Below are positions 44,738 to 54,136 of a stretch of 64,000 bases of DNA, in pieces. Numbering within the stretch: position 1 is the stretch's first letter; every line of letters starts with the position of its first letter. Location: contig OY780932.1 in the NCBI GenBank assembly GCA_963675945.1, positions 1,054,001-1,118,000 of the forward strand, read 5' to 3'. The notes under the pieces were generated by a model. It was not told the DNA's origin. It searched no databases and saw nothing but the letters and a program-made list of their open reading frames with translations. The position numbers and the translations under genes were made by a program. The stretch is from G963556115 sp963675945 (GTDB taxonomy: Bacteria; Planctomycetota; SZUA-567).

Positions 44738-44910
44738 AATTGAATACCATTTGGGCTATAAAAGTATTGTCTTATTATATTTTATATCTTGTTACGTTTG
44801 ATGTCAATTTAATCTGGATTGTTGTTTGAAAGTCGTTTTTATATTAGATAAGTTTGATGAAGTATTATGGATTAATGTAATGTTTTTAATGTTAGATAGA
44901 TAAAATAATC

Positions 44911-44933
44911 AGCCGGCAGAAAAACTGCCGGCT
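44911..44933 (-). terminator. Terminator of the rfbB-kdsD operon
   Basis: Perfect 9-bp stem AGCCGGCAG/CTGCCGGCT with a five-base loop, followed on the minus strand by a T-rich tail, just after the kdsD stop. Confidence 0.8.
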
Positions 44934-44937
44934 GGAT

Positions 44938-45888
44938 TTAAATACTGTTGATAGCGATGGTCTTGAGTTCGAGGAGGCCTGAGACCTTACCTTCAGCATT
45001 GATTACCGGTATCTCACCGATACGGAATTCTTTAAAGACAGGAAGGATATCGGCAACACTGTCATCTTCATGGCAGTACTTGGGATTACTGATCATGTAG
45101 AGGTTGATACTCGCGTTGAGATCGGTAGTCTTCTTGAGGAGGAGGCGGCGCAGGTCGCCGTCTGTGAAGATACCGAGCAATTTTTTTTCTTCGTCAATTA
45201 TCATTACCGAGCCGGCATGGCTCTTGTCGATAGCTTTGAGAGCTGTAAGAATACTGGCTGAAGCGACTACGGTGGCGATGGTAGATTCTGGACGCATCAA
45301 TTCTCTTACGAGTAGTGATTTTTTGCCGAGTGCGCCACCGGGGTGGTAACGGGCGTAATCCGAGACGGTGAATTCTTTGCGCTTCATCAGAGAGATGGCC
45401 AGAGCATCGCCCATTGCTAGCATATTGGTGGTACTCGCGGTTGGGGCGAGGCCGTGTGGACAGGCCTCCTTGGTGCTGCCGAGTTCGAGGGTGATGTCGG
45501 CTTGAATACCGAGAGTACTTCGTGGACTGGAGGTGATACCGATGATATAGATATGGAGCCGTTTCAAGTGCGGGATCAAGGTTGAGATCTCTTCTGATTC
45601 GCCGGAATTACTGAAGAGGAGAATGATATCACCTTCCTGGGTCATGCCGAGATCGCCGTGCAGAGCGTCACTCGGGTGCATGAAGAAGGAGGGTGTACCG
45701 GTACTGGCGAGGGTAGCGGCAACCTTGTTGGCGATGAGTCCGGCCTTACCGATGCCGCTGGTGATGACCCGGGAATTACGGTGCGCCAGAATATAGGCAA
45801 CGGCTTGCTCGAAGCGTTCATCAAGGAGTTCTTTCATATGGGTGAGAGCGCGGATTTCGGTCTCTATTACTTCTTTTCCTGTAAGCAT
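44938..45888 (-). CDS. kdsD: D-arabinose 5-phosphate isomerase
   Basis: Makes arabinose 5-phosphate, the precursor of Kdo in LPS. The SIS domain (about 35-180) has GIGKAGLIANKVAATLASTGTPSFFMHPSDALHGDLGM. It is followed by HPGGALGKK and two CBS domains (about 205-316), the standard KdsD/KpsF/GutQ layout. I use ATG 45886-45888 (316 residues) because AAAGGA precedes it; an in-frame TTG eight codons upstream is unlikely. It is 13 bp downstream of rfbB and the pair ends at a strong terminator. This implies an LPS-bearing outer membrane. Confidence 0.92.
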   Translation of the reverse strand: MLTGKEVIETEIRALTHMKELLDERFEQAVAYILAHRNSRVITSGIGKAGLIANKVAATLASTGTPSFFMHPSDALHGDLGMTQEGDIILLFSNSGESEEISTLIPHLKRLHIYIIGITSSPRSTLGIQADITLELGSTKEACPHGLAPTASTTNMLAMGDALAISLMKRKEFTVSDYARYHPGGALGKKSLLVRELMRPESTIATVVASASILTALKAIDKSHAGSVMIIDEEKKLLGIFTDGDLRRLLLKKTTDLNASINLYMISNPKYCHEDDSVADILPVFKEFRIGEIPVINAEGKVSGLLELKTIAINSI

Positions 45889-45901
45889 CTTTGTCCTTTT
45901 A

Positions 45902-46966
45902 TTATTTACCAAGTCTCTGGCCGGAGTACTTTTCGTTGATTATAGCTGTAGACCATGCGGGATTTGCCAGATACCACTCTATAGTTTGACGTAGTCCATC
46001 GGCGAACTCAAGGGATGGTTCCCAGCCAAGTTCATTACGGATGCGGGTAGAGTCGATAGCGTAACGGAGGTCGTGGCCAGGACGGTCGCTGACGAAGGTG
46101 ATGAGTTCGCGGTAGTGCTTGATCTCTGCTGGAGGTCTGAGTTCTTGGAGGATATCACAGATGAGTTCTACCAGGTTGATGTTCTTCCATTCATTATTAC
46201 CACCGACATTATAGGTTCTGCCGGGTTCGCCTCGGCGGATAATAGTCTCAATAGCGCGGCAGTGATCTATGACATAGAGCCAGTCGCGGATATTCTCGCC
46301 CTTGCCATATACCGGTAGCGGCTCGGTGTCGAGAGCTTTTTGGATTATCAGTGGAATCAGCTTTTCAGGGAATTGATAAGCGCCGTAGTTGTTCGAGCAG
46401 TTGGAGATGGTCGCCGGTAGACCGTAGGTGCGGTGCCAGGCGCGTACCAGGTGATCACTGGCCGCTTTGGAACTGCTGTAAGGGCTGGAAGGGTCGTACC
46501 TACTCTCCTCACTGAAGAGTCCGGTTTTTCCGAGAGAGCCGTAGACTTCATCGGTACTGACATGATGAAAACGGACATCGCTGCGTTCTTTCCATGCGGT
46601 TCTTGCTGCCTGGAGCAGTTCATAAGTACCGATGATATTGGTATCTAAAAAATCACGTGGGCCGTCAATGCTGCGGTCGACATGACTCTCTGCAGCGAGG
46701 TGGATAACGGTATCGATATTATAGTCGGCAAAGAGAGTTTGAAGTAGTTCACTATTACAGATATTACCGTGGATAAAAGTATAGCGTTCGGGATAATTGG
46801 TGGCGATATCGGTGAGGTTGCTCAGACTGCCGGCATAGGTAAGTGCGTCAAGGTTAAAGATATGTGCAATATACGGGCAGTTCTGTAGAAAATGACGTAT
46901 CAGGTTGCAGCCGATAAAACCGGCGCCGCCGGTAATAAGAACATTCTGGGGAGAGTGATTACTCAT
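45902..46966 (-). CDS. rfbB: dTDP-glucose 4,6-dehydratase
   Basis: Extended short-chain dehydrogenase that makes dTDP-4-keto-6-deoxyglucose, an early step to dTDP-rhamnose and related sugars. The NAD-binding GGAGFIG (14-20), STDEVYG with the catalytic Thr/Asp/Glu, the YSSSK active-site pair, and NNYGAYQFPEKLIPL are all present. It is full length at 354 residues. AGAGGAA precedes the start. It forms an operon with kdsD, consistent with surface polysaccharide synthesis. Confidence 0.94.
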   Translation of the reverse strand: MSNHSPQNVLITGGAGFIGCNLIRHFLQNCPYIAHIFNLDALTYAGSLSNLTDIATNYPERYTFIHGNICNSELLQTLFADYNIDTVIHLAAESHVDRSIDGPRDFLDTNIIGTYELLQAARTAWKERSDVRFHHVSTDEVYGSLGKTGLFSEESRYDPSSPYSSSKAASDHLVRAWHRTYGLPATISNCSNNYGAYQFPEKLIPLIIQKALDTEPLPVYGKGENIRDWLYVIDHCRAIETIIRRGEPGRTYNVGGNNEWKNINLVELICDILQELRPPAEIKHYRELITFVSDRPGHDLRYAIDSTRIRNELGWEPSLEFADGLRQTIEWYLANPAWSTAIINEKYSGQRLGK

Positions 46967-47208
46967 ATAATTCCTCTTTAACTAGGCTAATAACAAGTAT
47001 ATAGGATAATGTATACTGCAAGTATAGTAAATTGAGCAGAGTATTCAAGCTGTAATTCGGGATATATATTATTTTGCGCTTAAGACTCTTGGTTGAAAAA
47101 TAGATATTAAAATTTGAGTCGTTTTATATAGAAATAAGCTCAATATGACTTATAATAATATGAGTAATATACAAGCATTGACAGCAATATAATATAAGGA
47201 GGTGGGAG

Positions 47209-48330
47209 ATGGATAATTTCTGCCGTAGTAAGAATAATGCAAGATGGTTGTGGTTATGCAGCGTGGTGTTCTGGATGTTGATGATCATGGCGTTAAGATT
47301 GCCCGAAGCTGGGGCGGCTGAAGCTAGTGGCGGTCTGACAAAACTGGTAGTAGAGACCACACCTTTGACTGAGATATATGCCGCGATGGGGACTATACGT
47401 CCTTTGACGGAATCAAATATACATTCACAGATTAGTGCCAAGGTGATTGAGGTGCTGGTTGCTCCGGGTGATAAAGTCGGGCCGGGTGAATTGTTGATAA
47501 AACTGGATAATCGCGAGGTGGTGAGTCGTTTGGAGCAGGCACGTGAGGGGTTGGCAATAGCTAAACGTGGGGTTGAGCAGGCGCTGAGAGGTAGTGAAGA
47601 GGTGCAGGCGGAGTTTGCGCAGGCAGAGTCGGAGTATAATCGCTCGGTAAAGCTCTTCAAGGAAGGGATACATAGCCGTAAGGAATTTGATCAGGCCAAG
47701 ACCAGATACTTGAAGCTCAAAGCACAAACAGGGATATTGAAGGAGAGGCTGGCCTCAGCCAAGGCGGGATTGCGCCAGGCAGAGCAGGTCGTCACAGAAG
47801 CCGAGATTTATGTTGAGTATGCGGAAATTCGGGCGTTCAGTGCGGGAGTAGTTACCAAGCGGGAGGTTGATCCGGGAGATCTGGCGACACCGAATGTTAC
47901 TCTATTGACTCTGCAGACTGGGGCGAACCTGAGACTTGAAGCTGGAGTCAGGGAGAGTCTTATCGGGAAGGTTGAGATTGGTAAGCCGCTGGAGGTTATG
48001 GTGGGGGCGAATAATACGCTACTCAGGGGTATTGTCGAAGAGGTAGAACCTTACGCTGATGCTAAAACCAGATCATTTCAAGTCAAAGTATCATTACCGG
48101 CGGTACCCGGGGTCTTTCCGGGGATGTTCGGGAGGCTGCTGATACCGCTGGATACGGTAGAAGCGATCCTGATACCGCGGGAAGCGGTAACGGTTATCGG
48201 GCAGTTACAGTATGTTGAGGTACTGCAAGATCAGAACGTACAGAAGGTCTTTGTCAAAACCGGTAAACTGAAGGGTTCAAAAGTCGAGATTGTGTCGGGG
48301 TTGAAGAGTGGGGATACCATCGTGTATTAG
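47209..48330 (+). CDS. RND efflux periplasmic adaptor (MFP), system 3
   Basis: A 373-residue adaptor with a long N-terminal signal sequence (hydrophobic core about 14-32, ending near GAAEA). The two lipoyl halves are IHSQISAKVIEVLVAPGDKVGPGELLIKLD (about 67-96) and EIRAFSAGVVTKREVDPGD, with a helical hairpin between (about 100-195). AAGGAGGTG before the ATG is one of the strongest ribosome-binding sites in the window. The permease gene follows 47 bp later in the same direction. Confidence 0.9.
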   Translation: MDNFCRSKNNARWLWLCSVVFWMLMIMALRLPEAGAAEASGGLTKLVVETTPLTEIYAAMGTIRPLTESNIHSQISAKVIEVLVAPGDKVGPGELLIKLDNREVVSRLEQAREGLAIAKRGVEQALRGSEEVQAEFAQAESEYNRSVKLFKEGIHSRKEFDQAKTRYLKLKAQTGILKERLASAKAGLRQAEQVVTEAEIYVEYAEIRAFSAGVVTKREVDPGDLATPNVTLLTLQTGANLRLEAGVRESLIGKVEIGKPLEVMVGANNTLLRGIVEEVEPYADAKTRSFQVKVSLPAVPGVFPGMFGRLLIPLDTVEAILIPREAVTVIGQLQYVEVLQDQNVQKVFVKTGKLKGSKVEIVSGLKSGDTIVY

Positions 48331-48377
48331 TGTTTTGAAATGTATTTAGCCGATATAACAGATTTAAGGTAATAACT

Positions 48378-51300
48378 ATGGATATCAATGAGAATGAATC
48401 GGGGCTTGGTAAGTTTTTCAAGTTTTTCTTGACCTCGCCGTTGACACCGATGCTGATAATAATCTCACTCTGTCTGGGAGCGGCAGCAGTAATATTTACA
48501 CCTAAAGAAGAAGAGCCGCAGATTGTGGTACCGATGGCAGATATTTATATCAGTGCCAAGGGAGCGAGCCCTGAAGAGATAAAGACTTTGGCGACATATC
48601 CGCTGGAGCAGATACTCTGGGAGATAGATGGGGTTGAGTATGTGTATTCCATGACTCAAGATGAGTCAGCGGTGGTGACGGTACGGTTCTTTGTAGGAGA
48701 AGACCGCGAAGATTCGTTGCTCAAGTTGCATAATAAGATAATGATGAATCTTGATCGGGCGCCGTCGATAGTCGATAATTGGCTGATAAAACCGGTGGAG
48801 ATTGATGATGTACCGATTGTGAATGCGACTTTGTATTCGGAAAAATATACAGATTTTGAATTACGCCGAATAGCTGAGGAATTGCAAGCACGTCTCTCGG
48901 GGTTGGAGAATATCTCACGTAGTTATATAATTGGCGGGAGCGAACGCTGTATCCGTGTGGATATTGATCCTCAGCGTATGGAAGGATTCGGTGTAGATCT
49001 CAACGATATAACCTCTGCGCTGAGCGGAGCTGATGCGGCAGTACGTGCTGACCAGTTTACTCAGAATAATCAGGCTATCTTCCTGGGAGCGGATTCATTC
49101 CTGCATTCACTCGAGGAGGTGGAGGATCTGGTGGTCTTTGCCGATGATTCAGGGGTCGTATATCTCAAGGATGTGGCTGATATCAGTGATGGAAGTCAGA
49201 GCCCGGATAATTATACCTCTATTTATTTTACGCAGCATAATCCGAACATTGCATCAGACCTCAAGGGGAAGGATTTAAGTGCGGTTACGTTGGCTTTCGC
49301 CAAGCGTAAGGGGAGTAATGCGGTGGTGGTGGCGGATGATATCATCGATGCGATCTCACGCTTTGATACCGAATTTCTGCCGAATGATATTAGTGTGGAG
49401 ATAACCCGGAATTATGGACAGACCACGCAGGTAAAGGTCAATTCACTCCTCAGTTCATTGGTCTTTGCTATTATTTCGGTGGTGATACTTTTATCATTCA
49501 GCCTGGGAAGACGGGAGTCGCTGGTGGTGGCGTTGGCGGTGCCGATATCCTTCTCATTGGCGTTATTTGTCAATATGATGCTAGGATACTCGATAAATAG
49601 AGTAACACTCTTTGCGCTGATTCTCTCTTTAGGGTTGGTTGTAGATGATCCTATCACCAATGTAGAGAATGTGCAGCGGCATATGCTGCTTAGACCCGAT
49701 AATCCGCTACGAGCTACAATCAGCGGTCTGCGTGAGGTCTTCTCGCCGGTGATTATGTCGACACTGGCGATAATAGTCTGTTTCGCTCCGCTGGCGTTTA
49801 TTACCGGTATGATGGGGCCGTATATGGCGCCGATGGCCTTGAATGTACCGGTAACGGTTACCTTTTCGACTGTTTGTGCTCTGACTATTGTGCCCTGGTT
49901 AACCCTTAAGTTACTCCGTAATAGCAAGCAGATAACTGAGCTTGGTAGTGGTGACGCTCCGAAAAAGAAGAGCAGGTTTCAGAGGATATATAGCGGTATA
50001 CTCCTACCTTTTCTTGATAGCGGCAGGAATCGAAAATTGATGTATCTGACAATTATCCTTCTACTTATTGCTTCTTGTTCGCTGGCGGTGCTGAGATTTG
50101 TGCCGCTCAAACTTCTGCCCTTTGATAACAAAAATGAATTTCAGGTATTGCTTGATATGCCTGAGGGGACTACACTTGAAACGACACAGCGAGTAGTTTT
50201 GGAGTTTCAGGATTATCTCAAGGATTTTACCGAGGTTGAGAGTATCGTAAATTATGTCGGGATTGGCTCGCCCATGGACTTTAATAGTATGGTACGGCAT
50301 TATTATCTGCGCCAAGGGGGTAATATCGCGGATATTCAGGTGATTCTGGCGGAGAAGGAAGAGCGGGAGATGCAGAGCCATAGTATTCTGCTGACGATGC
50401 GTAAGGGGTTGGAGAAGATAGCGCAGAAATATGGAGCGGATATGCAGCTGGTCGAGGTGCCGCCGGGTCCGCCGGTACTCTCCACCATTGTTGCTGAGGT
50501 CTACGGCGAAGAGGATACCACTTATTCTGAATTACTCTCTGCGGCGGAACGCGTGGCTGAGATTATGCGCAGTGAAGAGGCGGTATCAGATGTTATAGTG
50601 ATGGATAATCAAAATCCACAGGAAGCGCATATTACTGTGGATAAGGACAAGGCAGCGTTGCATGGTATTAATACGCAGAGTATTCTGCAGGCTATTGCGA
50701 TAGCGATGCAGGGTTCGGCTCCGGCGACATTGCATATCAATGGTGAACGTTCGCCACTAGAGATCAGGGTTGGGTTGGCTGAGGAGGATAAGTCTACAAC
50801 TCTGGAGTTGGAGAATACCCCGATACGTACTCGTAATAATACTTTGATTCCGCTTGGTGAATTGATAGATATTAGTTACGGGCTGGGTTCTCGTACTATA
50901 TATCGCAAGAATATGCAGGATGTGGTTTATATTACGGCGGAGATGGCAGGTAGAGCGCCGGCAGAAGCAATCCTGGATTTACAGAGCAAGCTGAGTTCTA
51001 TGGCTTTGCCCCCAGATATACAGGTGAAATGGGATGGTGAGGGCGAGTGGAAGATTACTCTGGATGTCTTCAGGGATATGGGGCTGGCTTATGTTGTAGC
51101 CTTACTGGGAATTTATATTATTCTAACGGTGAATACTGGATCCTTCTTTATGCCGTTACTTATTATGCTGGCTATTCCGCTGACAGTACTGGGAATACTC
51201 CCTGGTTTCTTTATTCTGAATGTCTTTACCGCTCAGCCGGGCGGATATCTGGATCCGACCTTCTTTACTGCGACCAGCATGATCGGTATGATTGCCCTTG

Positions 51301-51596
51301 GCGGCATCGTTATTCGTAATTCGCTGGTACTGATCGAGTTTATTCAGGATGCCTTGAGTGCGGGAAAGACGCTTAAAGACGCAATTCTTGAGAGCGGGGT
51401 GGTCAGGATGCGTCCAATAATTCTGACTGCTCTGACAACCGGTATTGGCGCGGTGCCGATTATCTATGATCCGGTTTTTTCAGGTCTGGCCTGGGCGTTG
51501 ATATTTGGTCTGTTGGCTTCAACGTTATTTACTTTGCTGGTAATACCGGTAGCGTATTACTCACTAAAAGCTAAAGAGTATAATGCTAAAATTTGA
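48378..51596 (+). CDS. RND efflux permease, system 3 (distinct subgroup)
   Basis: A 1072-residue RND pump with 12 predicted transmembrane helices. The N-terminus (FTPKEEEPQIVVPMADIYISAKGASPEEI) and the transmembrane 4 sequence GLVVDDPITNVENVQRHM differ from the AcrB-like DDAIVVVEN pattern of the other two pumps. A Pro replaces the small residue after the paired Asp and Thr-Asn follow. The C-terminal repeat ends IALGGIVIRNSLVLIEF. The substrate is unknown. GC-richer than the neighbourhood of dnaA. It ends without a clear terminator. Confidence 0.9.
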   Translation: MDINENESGLGKFFKFFLTSPLTPMLIIISLCLGAAAVIFTPKEEEPQIVVPMADIYISAKGASPEEIKTLATYPLEQILWEIDGVEYVYSMTQDESAVVTVRFFVGEDREDSLLKLHNKIMMNLDRAPSIVDNWLIKPVEIDDVPIVNATLYSEKYTDFELRRIAEELQARLSGLENISRSYIIGGSERCIRVDIDPQRMEGFGVDLNDITSALSGADAAVRADQFTQNNQAIFLGADSFLHSLEEVEDLVVFADDSGVVYLKDVADISDGSQSPDNYTSIYFTQHNPNIASDLKGKDLSAVTLAFAKRKGSNAVVVADDIIDAISRFDTEFLPNDISVEITRNYGQTTQVKVNSLLSSLVFAIISVVILLSFSLGRRESLVVALAVPISFSLALFVNMMLGYSINRVTLFALILSLGLVVDDPITNVENVQRHMLLRPDNPLRATISGLREVFSPVIMSTLAIIVCFAPLAFITGMMGPYMAPMALNVPVTVTFSTVCALTIVPWLTLKLLRNSKQITELGSGDAPKKKSRFQRIYSGILLPFLDSGRNRKLMYLTIILLLIASCSLAVLRFVPLKLLPFDNKNEFQVLLDMPEGTTLETTQRVVLEFQDYLKDFTEVESIVNYVGIGSPMDFNSMVRHYYLRQGGNIADIQVILAEKEEREMQSHSILLTMRKGLEKIAQKYGADMQLVEVPPGPPVLSTIVAEVYGEEDTTYSELLSAAERVAEIMRSEEAVSDVIVMDNQNPQEAHITVDKDKAALHGINTQSILQAIAIAMQGSAPATLHINGERSPLEIRVGLAEEDKSTTLELENTPIRTRNNTLIPLGELIDISYGLGSRTIYRKNMQDVVYITAEMAGRAPAEAILDLQSKLSSMALPPDIQVKWDGEGEWKITLDVFRDMGLAYVVALLGIYIILTVNTGSFFMPLLIMLAIPLTVLGILPGFFILNVFTAQPGGYLDPTFFTATSMIGMIALGGIVIRNSLVLIEFIQDALSAGKTLKDAILESGVVRMRPIILTALTTGIGAVPIIYDPVFSGLAWALIFGLLASTLFTLLVIPVAYYSLKAKEYNAKI

Positions 51597-51710
51597 ATTT
51601 AGTTTTTAGAAATGCTGAAGACTGAGGGATAGAATATTGCTCTGAGTAATGGTATAGGCAGCGGGTAATTGATCATTAATTTCAGAGCTAAAATTTCTTA
51701 AGCTCAAGTC

Positions 51711-52703
51711 TTAACGCACTAGTAATTGTGTGTTTAAATGAACGCTTTCAGGTGTGATTTTGCCTTCTGCTTCCAGTTGTTCTATCAGTTTTTCCGCAGC
51801 AATAATTCCGATCTGTTCTGTCGGCTGTTTGATGGAAATGACCGGGTACTTGAGCAGGTCCAGCCATTTTGAGTTGTCATAAGTAAGGACTCTTACTTCT
51901 TGTGAGTCGAGAAGATCTTTACGCATGGCGGCGCGGAGTAGATTGTAGCAGAGTTTGCCGGTAGTACAGAATACAGTATCGAAGCCTTGATAGCGTTCTA
52001 AATAATTGCCAAGTTCGGAGTATAAAGAGTAGTTATCCATATAGTCGAGCGAGGCGATATTATACTTCAATTCAATATTACTCTGATTTACAGCTTCAAG
52101 AAAACCTTCGCGCCTGAGTTTCTGGGTGTAGACATTATCGTTATAACCGATAAAGAGAATATTTTTAGAGCCGTTTTCAATAAGATAATTTGTTGCATTG
52201 AAGGCCGATTTCTTATTGTCGATACCAATAAAGCAAGAATCAATATTAGTGGAGTAGCGGTCGATCTGTACCAGTGGCATATCGGTATCAATAAGTGAGG
52301 GTATTTTGGTATTGGAGTATATCGGCGAAAGAATAATACCGTCAACATCTTTGGCGATGAGTGACTGAATATACTTGGTCTCTTTTTCGATTTTATCTTC
52401 GGAGTCGCAGAGATAGACGATATAGTCTTTTTTATTACAGTATTTTTCGATGGCTTTGACAATCTCGCCAAAAAATTCTTCACGTATATCGGCGATAATA
52501 ACGCCGATGGCTCTGGTAGCGGCGCCACGCAGACTCCGAGCGATATAATTAGGTTTGTAATTCAATTCTTTTACAGCTTGCAGTACATTCTCGGTTATTG
52601 TAGGCGAAACATATCTGGTCTCATTCAATACATGAGATACAGTAGTAGCAGAGACCCCTGCTTTAGTAGCTACATCTTTTATGGTTGAACGCCTCTTTGC
52701 CAT
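51711..52703 (-). CDS. LacI-family transcriptional regulator
   Basis: A 330-residue repressor-type regulator. The N-terminal helix-turn-helix and hinge (IKDVATKAGVSATTVSHVLNETRYVSPTITENVLQAVKELNYKPNYIARSLRG, residues 8-59) is textbook LacI. The rest is a periplasmic-binding-like sugar-sensing domain, with RAIGVIIADIREEFFGEIVKAIE after the hinge. It diverges from the polyol dehydrogenase/ABC importer genes. A perfect LacI-type operator lies in their promoter, so it most likely represses that cluster until a sugar is present. The effector is unknown. Confidence 0.93.
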   Translation of the reverse strand: MAKRRSTIKDVATKAGVSATTVSHVLNETRYVSPTITENVLQAVKELNYKPNYIARSLRGAATRAIGVIIADIREEFFGEIVKAIEKYCNKKDYIVYLCDSEDKIEKETKYIQSLIAKDVDGIILSPIYSNTKIPSLIDTDMPLVQIDRYSTNIDSCFIGIDNKKSAFNATNYLIENGSKNILFIGYNDNVYTQKLRREGFLEAVNQSNIELKYNIASLDYMDNYSLYSELGNYLERYQGFDTVFCTTGKLCYNLLRAAMRKDLLDSQEVRVLTYDNSKWLDLLKYPVISIKQPTEQIGIIAAEKLIEQLEAEGKITPESVHLNTQLLVR

Positions 52704-52773
52704 TATGCTCCCTTTACTTGTTAAGTAGTAACTGAGTCTTGACGCCAGAGCAGACCAATTATTTATAATACTT

Positions 52774-52801
52774 ACTATAACACATGCAATATTATATGCA
52801 A
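52774..52801 (-). promoter_or_regulatory. Candidate promoter of the LacI-type gene
   Basis: On the minus strand TTGCAT (52796-52801), 16-bp spacer, TATAGT (52774-52779). Moderate match only. Confidence 0.45.
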
Positions 52802-52925
52802 CAATTTAGCGGCTTATCTAGTTTAATATACCAAACTGCGAGATATATACAATAAGTAAGATTTTTTTAATTATGATTAAAAAATAATGGGGATAAGCTC
52901 AAGTAATAAATAAATAAATACTTAT

Positions 52926-52954
52926 TTGACAAATGTAAATATGTAGGGTATGGT
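52926..52954 (+). promoter_or_regulatory. Promoter of the sugar/polyol operon
   Basis: TTGACA (52926-52931), 17-bp spacer, TATGGT (52949-52954). The predicted start near 52961 puts the LacI-type operator just downstream. Confidence 0.65.
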
Positions 52955-52974
52955 ACTAATAAAGAGTAATTTTA

Positions 52975-52990
52975 ACGTTTGCGCAAACGT
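52975..52990 (+). promoter_or_regulatory. LacI-family operator
   Basis: Perfect 16-bp palindrome ACGTTTGCGCAAACGT, the classic LacI-family type with a central CG. It lies about 14 bp downstream of the predicted transcription start and upstream of the dehydrogenase gene, where bound repressor would block initiation or early elongation. Confidence 0.85.
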
Positions 52991-53015
52991 ATTCTTGAAA
53001 ATTGGAGTTGAAAGT

Positions 53016-54053
53016 ATGAAAGCACTAGTTTTAGAAAAGACCAATGAATTAGCTATTCGCGATGTTGAAATAGAGGAGCCGTTGGGCGAAAATGATGTAG
53101 AGATAGCGGTAAAAGCGGTGGGAATTTGCGGTAGTGATGTCCATTATTACAAACATGGGCGAATCGGTGATTTTGTGGTTACTGAGCCAATGATTCTGGG
53201 ACATGAGGCTGCAGGAGAAGTTATAAAGGTTGGAAGCAAGGTCAAGCACTTGAAGCCCGGTGACAGAGTCTGTATGGAGCCGGGGATACCTACTCCTGAA
53301 CATTCAACAACTTTGCTCGGAATGTATAATCTTGATCCAGGGGTACGTTTCTGGGCAACTCCGCCGTATCATGGCTGTCTGCGGGAGAAGGTAGTTCATC
53401 CGGCGGCATTTACCTATAAATTACCGGATAATGTCTCGTATGCAGAGGGCGCGTTTGTGGAACCTTTTGCGGTAGGGGTACATGCAATGAATAAAGCCGG
53501 ACTCAGCGCTGGAAGCACGGCGGTGGTGATTGGTGCGGGTACAATCGGGATCTGTACGGCGGTGGCGCTTAAAGCCGGCGGTTATAGTAAGATTCATCTG
53601 GTAGATATCAAGCAGGAGAAGATTGATTATATAAATAGCCTGGAAATTATGGGCATGCAAGGACATTGTTGTTCACTTGCTGAATTGTCAGAAATTGTTC
53701 AGGCGGAATCGGATGGCTGGGGTGTAGACGCAGTATTTGAGTCCTCCGGGTTTATCAAGGATTTCAAGGAAGTATTGCCTCTGCTTTGTCCAAATGGGGT
53801 GTTGGTATTGACTGGTATGCCTGTAAGTGAGGTAAATATAGATGTTGTTGCCCTCCAGGCAAAGGAGATACGCATTGAGACGATCTTTAGGTATGTCAAT
53901 GTCTATAAAAAAGCTATAAATATGATCTCTGCAAGTGGTTTTCCTTTTGCGAAACTGATTACCAAAGAATTTAATTTTGAAGATAGTATTGAGGCTTTTG
54001 ATTATGCGGCAAACCCTCAGCCCAATGATATTAAGGTGATGATCAATTTGTAA
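53016..54053 (+). CDS. Zinc-dependent medium-chain polyol dehydrogenase
   Basis: A 345-residue alcohol dehydrogenase of the sorbitol/xylitol/L-iditol dehydrogenase type. The catalytic-zinc motif GICGSDVHYYKHG (about 36-48) and GHEAAGEV (about 61-68) are present. The structural-zinc four-Cys lobe seen in many family members is not obvious; CMEPG and a few Cys occur instead. The Rossmann motif GAGTIG is near residue 170. I chose ATG 53016 since GGAG lies eight bases upstream and the operator lies just before. It is the first gene of the LacI-regulated unit; the substrate is probably the imported sugar or polyol. Confidence 0.87.
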   Translation: MKALVLEKTNELAIRDVEIEEPLGENDVEIAVKAVGICGSDVHYYKHGRIGDFVVTEPMILGHEAAGEVIKVGSKVKHLKPGDRVCMEPGIPTPEHSTTLLGMYNLDPGVRFWATPPYHGCLREKVVHPAAFTYKLPDNVSYAEGAFVEPFAVGVHAMNKAGLSAGSTAVVIGAGTIGICTAVALKAGGYSKIHLVDIKQEKIDYINSLEIMGMQGHCCSLAELSEIVQAESDGWGVDAVFESSGFIKDFKEVLPLLCPNGVLVLTGMPVSEVNIDVVALQAKEIRIETIFRYVNVYKKAINMISASGFPFAKLITKEFNFEDSIEAFDYAANPQPNDIKVMINL

Positions 54054-54136
54054 ACTGAGTGTAGTTTTGTGTTGTTAAGTGTATGCTATTATAGGTGATA
54101 GCACTATAGTTTGTGTTTTATATTGGAGGAAATTTG

